Source: Diploscapter coronatus
Lineage: Eukaryota > Nematoda > Chromadorea > Rhabditida > Rhabditidae
NCBI GenBank assembly: GCA_964036155.1
Contig: OZ038423.1
Location: 75,035,249 to 75,099,248, forward strand
Direction of reading: 5' to 3'
DNA length: 64,000 nucleotides
The notes beneath the pieces were generated by a model. The model was given only the letters and a program-made list of their open reading frames with translations, did not search any database and was not told where the DNA came from. This document shows positions 59,618-64,000 of the stretch, in pieces (positions within the stretch are counted from its first letter, which is position 1; each line of letters starts with the position of its first letter). The translations under genes were made by a program, and so were the position numbers.

Positions 59618-62046
59618 TTAACCGGACTGGCCTTCGCAAATATTCAGACAGACGGGGACACATGAGAGGGACTGAGTTTGCTGACAGGTGCTCTAAAATT
59701 TGAATTTGAATTTAGAATGTCTGATCTGATGAGAATGGTGTATACCTGGCAAGTGCTCTGACAGTTGTTTGGAGCCGCTGTGGTTGTGCAACAATTGCAT
59801 TGCTGTTGGCACTGGTTCGTACACGTTTGGGCGCATTGCTAAAGATTACGAAATGTTGGAGTGTTCACCTATTCTTGATGACAAACTTTGTCATTCGTTG
59901 TCGTTGTTTCAGAAGTTTCAGAGAATAACACATTGACAATCAATGACAGTATTTTCTCGGTCATCTGGAAATATCGTGGCATGCAAAGAATTTGAAAATA
60001 GAAAATAGGATAGGGTCATCCGCGTGCTTCCATCTAATAAGCCAACTTCATGTCACGATATTTTCAAATTGGTGTTTCCTAAGATTTGTACAAAGGTATT
60101 ACATTTGTTGAGCAGGCATTGTTGCAAGATGTTTGACAGCTCGATTGACACTGTCCGCAGTTAGAATTGCATGAGGAGCTTGTAGTGCTTTGGGCAGGAA
60201 TGACGATGATGATCGGGGCCTGTGGGGTGGTCACTTGGCAATTGTTGTTGTTACAGTTGTTGCTGCTCGATCCCTGAAAAAGAGTTGGCATTCGGGATGA
60301 AGTTGAACTTGTTGTCTTCGAGATTTTTATAATGAGATTAATGTTCCTGGGTTGGTTCAGTTTAGAGATTCGATATTAAGGACTATCTCATGAAGAGAGC
60401 TACTCTTCCTTTTGGATTTTTCCTTCAGGAAAGATGATATTCATTTCATTCTATTTTTGGAAGGAGTAGAAGATAATCACAGCTACGAAACATCTTCATA
60501 TTCCATCTCGAGCTGAACAATTTAGTAATAAATATGCTGGCAGGTTTGAGATGGAAGTAGTTTTTGGCAGATTTTGATGATGTTGTTTTTTTCTAGTGAA
60601 TTTTCAGGTTTTCATGATGAATCTGGTGAAGCCTCCTTAGAAGTCTGTAGTCCTATTTACAGGCTAGTAAATTGACACCTTCTAAACGTCAAAAGAAAAA
60701 GCGATACGCGGTAACAAATCGAAAATCGTGTCGCGTGAAAGTGAGTCCATTGGCGGACCACTACAATGTCAATAGAAGCTACTGGGTGAATAGATGCATG
60801 AATGCAATGCGGAAATGCTCGACATGCTCGTGGACATTCGAGCACACACAAACATACAGCATGCACACAATACGACATGACGAGACTATTGTTTCCGATA
60901 AAATACGTAAGCAGACACAAACATGGAGAAGCGAAGAAGAGCAGAGACGTAAGCAAAAGATCAAATGCGCGAGTAAGACAATCGAGCATATCATCGTTTT
61001 TATCCAAGCACTTCACAATTCGGAAGCTAAGAAGAAGATGGGATTTTTGGAATATTGTCAAATCTTTCTGGTTCATAGAGCAGGATATCGTGTGAAGAGT
61101 GCACGACAGCGTAGACTATGGAACATAGTCATAGAAAGGATTAACCAAGCATGCACCTTCTCTTCTCTCTGGTCAACTCCTGATTCCCTAATGATAGTGT
61201 TCTATCTCAAAGGATTTTAGTTTGTTTCATAAAGAATATTGACTTTGAATATGCGAGCTAGTTGTACAAAGTTAACACCACTTACGCAAGCTTGTTGGCA
61301 GTTCAACTGGATGCAGGACTGTTGGCAGGATTGGGTTTGGCAGGATGATCCACAGTTAGATTGACATTGGTTGCAAGAATTGCTAGTCTAAAGGACAAAA
61401 ATAACTAAATGGAAGGTGATTGGAATTCTTCATTAGAATGGAGGTTGAGCTTGTTTTGGCTTTGGTAGCTTTTTTGCCGAATTACGATCAATTCCACTTT
61501 AGCAACCCGGTAAAGTAATGATTTAGAGGCGTTGTTGGCAGAATTGAAAACATTTCTCCAAGAACACTTAGTGAGTATATCACGATATCTTTACTCCGCA
61601 GATTTTTGAACACAACTATTACCTGTCCACACTGCTGTTGACACCTAAAATTCGTCCGAGGTAAGATAGTATCGTTGATTCAATGACTCACTGGTTAGTG
61701 CAGGAGCTCTGGCTTGAGCTGGTCTGGCAATTGTTGCTGCTTTGGCAGCACTGAATAATGCAGGCGGGGATGCATTGCGCGGATGTCTGAGTAGTTGCCG
61801 CCGAACAGCACGAGTTCGAGCTCGAGCTGCAGCACTGTCTCTTGGCTCGGTGATGGAATTGATGTCGTTTCAGAGCCTTAGTCTAAAAGAGGACAATCAA
61901 ATTAATCTGACCTTCTCAGGATTATTGCTGATTCTAAGACAAACTTCTGTTAGCAGCATTTCTTTAAAACTAACGGCTACCTCGTCATTATTCGTATCCT
62001 CAGCGTTGACCGCGAAGAAGAGGGCCAAGCAAAGAATGAGTCGCAT
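59618..62046 (-). CDS. Secreted Cys/Gln/Ser-rich repeat protein
   Basis: Seven exons close in frame to 239 aa: 62046-61981, 61882-61692, 61644-61623, 61387-61286, 60273-60103, 59838-59746 and 59692-59618. A signal peptide (MRLILCLALFFAVNA) and a short propeptide end in a furin-type site HHRAKRQCC (cleavage after R37). The mature part is low-complexity, disulfide-rich sequence with C-x(2-4)-C words: CNQCQSNCGSSCQTQSC, NCGQCQSSCQTSC and CTNQCQQQCNCC. An Ile/Pro-rich insert lies in the 60273-60103 exon. Exon 3 is a 22-nt microexon. This composition suggests a cuticle, matrix or secreted defence-type protein; function is unknown. A TATA box lies upstream. Confidence 0.82.
60551..61220 (+). CDS. 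Nested opposite-strand C2H2 zinc-finger ORF
   Basis: Inside the 1-kb intron (60274-61285) of the Cys-rich gene, the plus strand is open from a TTTACAG acceptor at 60662 to the TAG at 61218-61220 (185 codons). It encodes a very basic start (TPSKRQKKKRY) and a finger fitting C-x2-C-x12-H-x3-H: CSTCSWTFEHTQTYSMHTIRH without its last residue, ligands C, C, H, H at about 60816-60880. A hydrophobic Phe and Tyr sit at the expected spacing. A tiny first exon ATGGAA|GTAGTT at 60551 joins it in phase 0, but this start is an inference. The single finger and isolated position leave function unknown. Confidence 0.4.
61623..61644 (-). other. 22-nt microexon of the Cys-rich gene
   Basis: Encodes CQQQCGQ between an ATTTTAG acceptor and a GTAATA donor. 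Phase fits both neighbours exactly (2+1, then 0). Confidence 0.7.
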
Positions 62047-62148
62047 TGTCCTGAATTTTTAGGGATAAAGTAAAAATAAGCCACTCCCCTAGCAGATGAA
62101 ATCAGACCGATGACTAACTGAGAAAGGCGTCCGACTCAGCGGGGCATT

Positions 62149-62156
62149 CTTATATA
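62149..62156 (-). promoter_or_regulatory. TATA box of the Cys-rich gene
   Basis: On the minus strand CCCTATATAAGAATG lies about 105 bp upstream of the ATG at 62046, in a strong TATA context. Confidence 0.65.
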
Positions 62157-62159
62157 GGG

Positions 62160-62580
62160 CAGGAAATACAAGCTGCCTGCCTGACTGTGCGGTCGAGAGC
62201 CGGAGGGCGAAAACGGAAAGCGGAAAGCAGAGACTACCGGAAAAGAAACAGGAAGCGGAAGAGAGCGAAAGTAGGGGAAATGCAGAAACTCGAAAAGGAC
62301 ATATCAGGCGATCGATGGTCAGAAAGAATCAAGCTAACCTACCCACTGGCTAGTTCAACCCAAATGCCTATCTTGTGCCTTAACGGGCGAGAACTAATGC
62401 CTATGGCATTGCCATAACAATGCCATTTGCAGACATAAAAGTGCACAAAGGAACACGGTGCAGGTTAGCTATGTAGGTAGGCACATATAGACGAGAGTTT
62501 TTCTAGGTTAGTTGTAAAAATCGACCAGACTGATCTATGCGTTAGATGTTTGATGTTTACAACAGTCATTGAAAAAATTT
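62160..62580. other. Intergenic / promoter flank
   Basis: Purine-rich plus strand about 62190-62300, otherwise nothing recognised. The plus-strand frame 62187-62417 is Arg/Lys low-complexity and unsupported. Confidence 0.45.
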
Positions 62581-62591
62581 TACAGAAAGAA

Positions 62592-62597
62592 TTTATT
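62592..62597 (-). terminator. Poly(A) signal of the helical secreted protein gene
   Basis: AATAAA on the minus strand 14 bp after the stop at 62611. Confidence 0.65.
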
Positions 62598-62610
62598 TAC
62601 AGAAATTCCA

Positions 62611-63990
62611 TTAAAGCTCATCTCTGATAATGCGATGAATGTATTTGTCGGCCTTTTCGAGCCACCCTGCTTGCCGTTTGTTAAGAAGCTTGAGATCTTT
62701 CAGAAGCATGTTGATCGTTTTCTCGGACTTCTTCTCGCTCATGTCCTAAATATCGATATTTCGAGAAACCATTTGTATTACATATGCCATCAATTCTGCT
62801 GGCGGTTAGTTCGATTCAAAATTTGTGAATCTCTTCGATTATCAAACTCTTAAACCGAGAACATCCCCTTACGACAATATAACAAAATTGAATTGCAACG
62901 TCGAAAATTGGTCTTCATGAACGAGAACGTCATTCTTGTGTGTAGGTTAATGCAGTAGTGACGATGCAACTCGATTGGCCTACTTTTTCAAGTTCCTTTC
63001 TGAGTGCTACGACCATTTGCTCTTTGTCGACACCCGAATCATACTGCTCATGAAGTGTGTTGCGGATCTAAAGTTCATTTTTGGAGCTAATTTAGATAGC
63101 TCTGTTAGGGGGAGGTAGCTGCAATTTTATTTTTGTTTATTCGAACGAGGATTCAGAGACTTTGGTGCGGACCGAAATTAAACTTGTCAGTGGTTCGAGA
63201 TCGAAATAAGAACCAGACGTCGTAGAACCAAAAGCCGATCATAATCAGAATTTTTGGAGTTTTAAATTCCGGTCATCAATTGCGAGCAACTTCATTCCTA
63301 CCCTTTGAATTTGGTCTTTCGTGAGATAATATCCGAGAAGTTTGTTCAGTCGCTCCGTAACGTACTCGAGCTTTCTAAAATATAGGCTTTTCTTCAAGCA
63401 CTTTTTCACCCTTGAAGTTTACTTGTCGTGAAGGTAGTTCTTGATAAAGACCTGCTTGACTTCTTCCGATTTATTTGACAAGAAATTGTCGTAGATTTCA
63501 TGAACCCTGTGCACATCGTTCTCGTAGGTCAAAACTCTTTGAGCAAGCTAAAGTTTCATACGATCATAAGATGAATCATAGAGAACGAGAAAAAACGCCA
63601 TACGGCTCGAAACAGGGCCGTTCGAAATTTGAATTGAAAAATTCGGAATCGAATTCGAAGTTGAGATCCGATTTTTTAACGACCCGGAATCAGAAACAAG
63701 ATTTTCTAGAACTCGAATTCGTAATTGGAATTCCGAGGTAAAAAATCTCTTGCAATCGAAATTTTCGAAGTCGAAGTTGAAATTCGAAGAACCCTGGCTC
63801 AACAAAATGAAATCTATAAATTTTGTTATACCTGATGAAGTTCTTGTTCTGGAACATCTGTGCTCTTCATGGCTACGATGAATTCCATCGACAGATTGAT
63901 GTATTTCTCCGTTAGAGCGTCGGAAGCCGGGTGACCAGTTAGTGAAGTAGAGACGAAACTTGGAAGAAAGAAGAAAACTGTTAGGAGCAT
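62611..63990 (-). CDS. Small secreted helical protein, family not assigned
   Basis: Five exons close in frame to 191 aa: 63990-63832, 63547-63423, 63374-63302, 63067-62984 and 62745-62611. The first 14 residues are a signal peptide (MLLTVFFFLPSFVS). The rest is almost wholly amphipathic, charged helix: LTEKYINLSMEFIVAMKS, RVHEIYDNFLSNKSEEVKQV, KLEYVTERLNKLLGYYLTKD, VDKEQMVVALRKELEK and NMLLKDLKLLNKRQAGWLEK. There are no cysteines in the mature chain. Length and helix content resemble nematode secreted lipid-binding or SXP/RAL-2-type proteins, but no diagnostic motif was found. An intron (63548-63831) carries a TIR element. The promoter lies outside the window. Confidence 0.8.
63613..63796. 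mobile_element. Short TIR element (MITE-like), family 1, copy 2
   Basis: A 184-bp unit begins CAGGGCCGTTCGAA and ends TTCGAAGAACCCTG. It is full of GAATTCGAA-type words like the copy at 2658-2756. It lies within an intron of the helical secreted protein gene. Confidence 0.6.
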
Positions 63991-64000
63991 CTCGGATCGG

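Noticed and set aside
60657..61076. 139-codon frame on the minus strand
   Set aside because: Antisense to the zinc-finger ORF; Cys/Leu/Val composition arises from the opposite strand and there are no exon signals in phase with the Cys-rich gene.

Overview
The window is eukaryotic and almost certainly from a nematode. Coding sequence is broken into many short exons by introns that are mostly 43-60 bp, with GT(A/G)AG donors and nematode-type TTTCAG or TTTTAG acceptors. Many start codons lie directly behind an acceptor, as expected for spliced-leader trans-splicing. The gene set matches nematodes: a CNT-1-type ArfGAP, ZWL-1, a MADF-BESS protein, an F-box/kelch protein and Cys-rich secreted proteins. 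The species cannot be named. All gene models below were assembled by eye from splice sites and reading-frame phase; most close exactly in frame from ATG to stop. There are no bacterial, phage or CRISPR features.

Layout. 1.9-5.8 kb (-): inositol-pentakisphosphate 2-kinase. 6.8-13.0 kb: an accessory island between two conserved genes. It holds two copies of a dispersed repeat (one internally deleted), a tandem pair of small single-pass membrane protein genes, and the rearranged remains of a kelch gene around a 20-bp-arm hairpin. 13.2-20.5 kb (-): ACAP/CNT-1 ArfGAP (21 exons, 824 aa) with a nested unknown gene in its largest intron. 21.4-23.6 kb (-): MADF-BESS transcription regulator. 23.6-27.2 kb: intergenic, purine-strand-biased DNA plus a long imperfect palindrome. 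27.2-30.7 kb (-): glycerol kinase. 30.7-37.6 kb: sparse, with a small secreted or neuropeptide-like precursor, a Cys-rich exon and a hairpin element. 37.6-40.1 kb (-): F-box/kelch gene whose seven-exon kelch unit is tandemly duplicated in frame. 40.55-40.8 kb (+): a very small acidic gene. 41.0-47.8 kb (-): EMC5, NDUFAF6 and ZCCHC9 in the same orientation, a candidate operon. 48.7-50.3 kb (-): PRELI-domain mitochondrial protein, divergent from 50.8-55.0 kb (+) zwilch, which is followed 389 bp downstream by an unrecognised coiled-coil gene. 57.3-58.6 kb (-): POLE4-like histone-fold protein. 59.6-62.0 kb (-): secreted Cys/Gln/Ser-rich protein whose 1-kb intron carries an opposite-strand C2H2 zinc-finger ORF. 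62.6-64.0 kb (-): secreted helical protein.

Functional links that can be argued: zwilch (kinetochore checkpoint) and its downstream neighbour may be co-transcribed; EMC5, NDUFAF6 and ZCCHC9 are housekeeping genes in operon-like order. The most unusual DNA is in the 6.8-13 kb island, the in-frame duplicated kelch gene, the two nested intronic genes, several hairpin or terminal-inverted-repeat elements, and up to four GC-AG introns.
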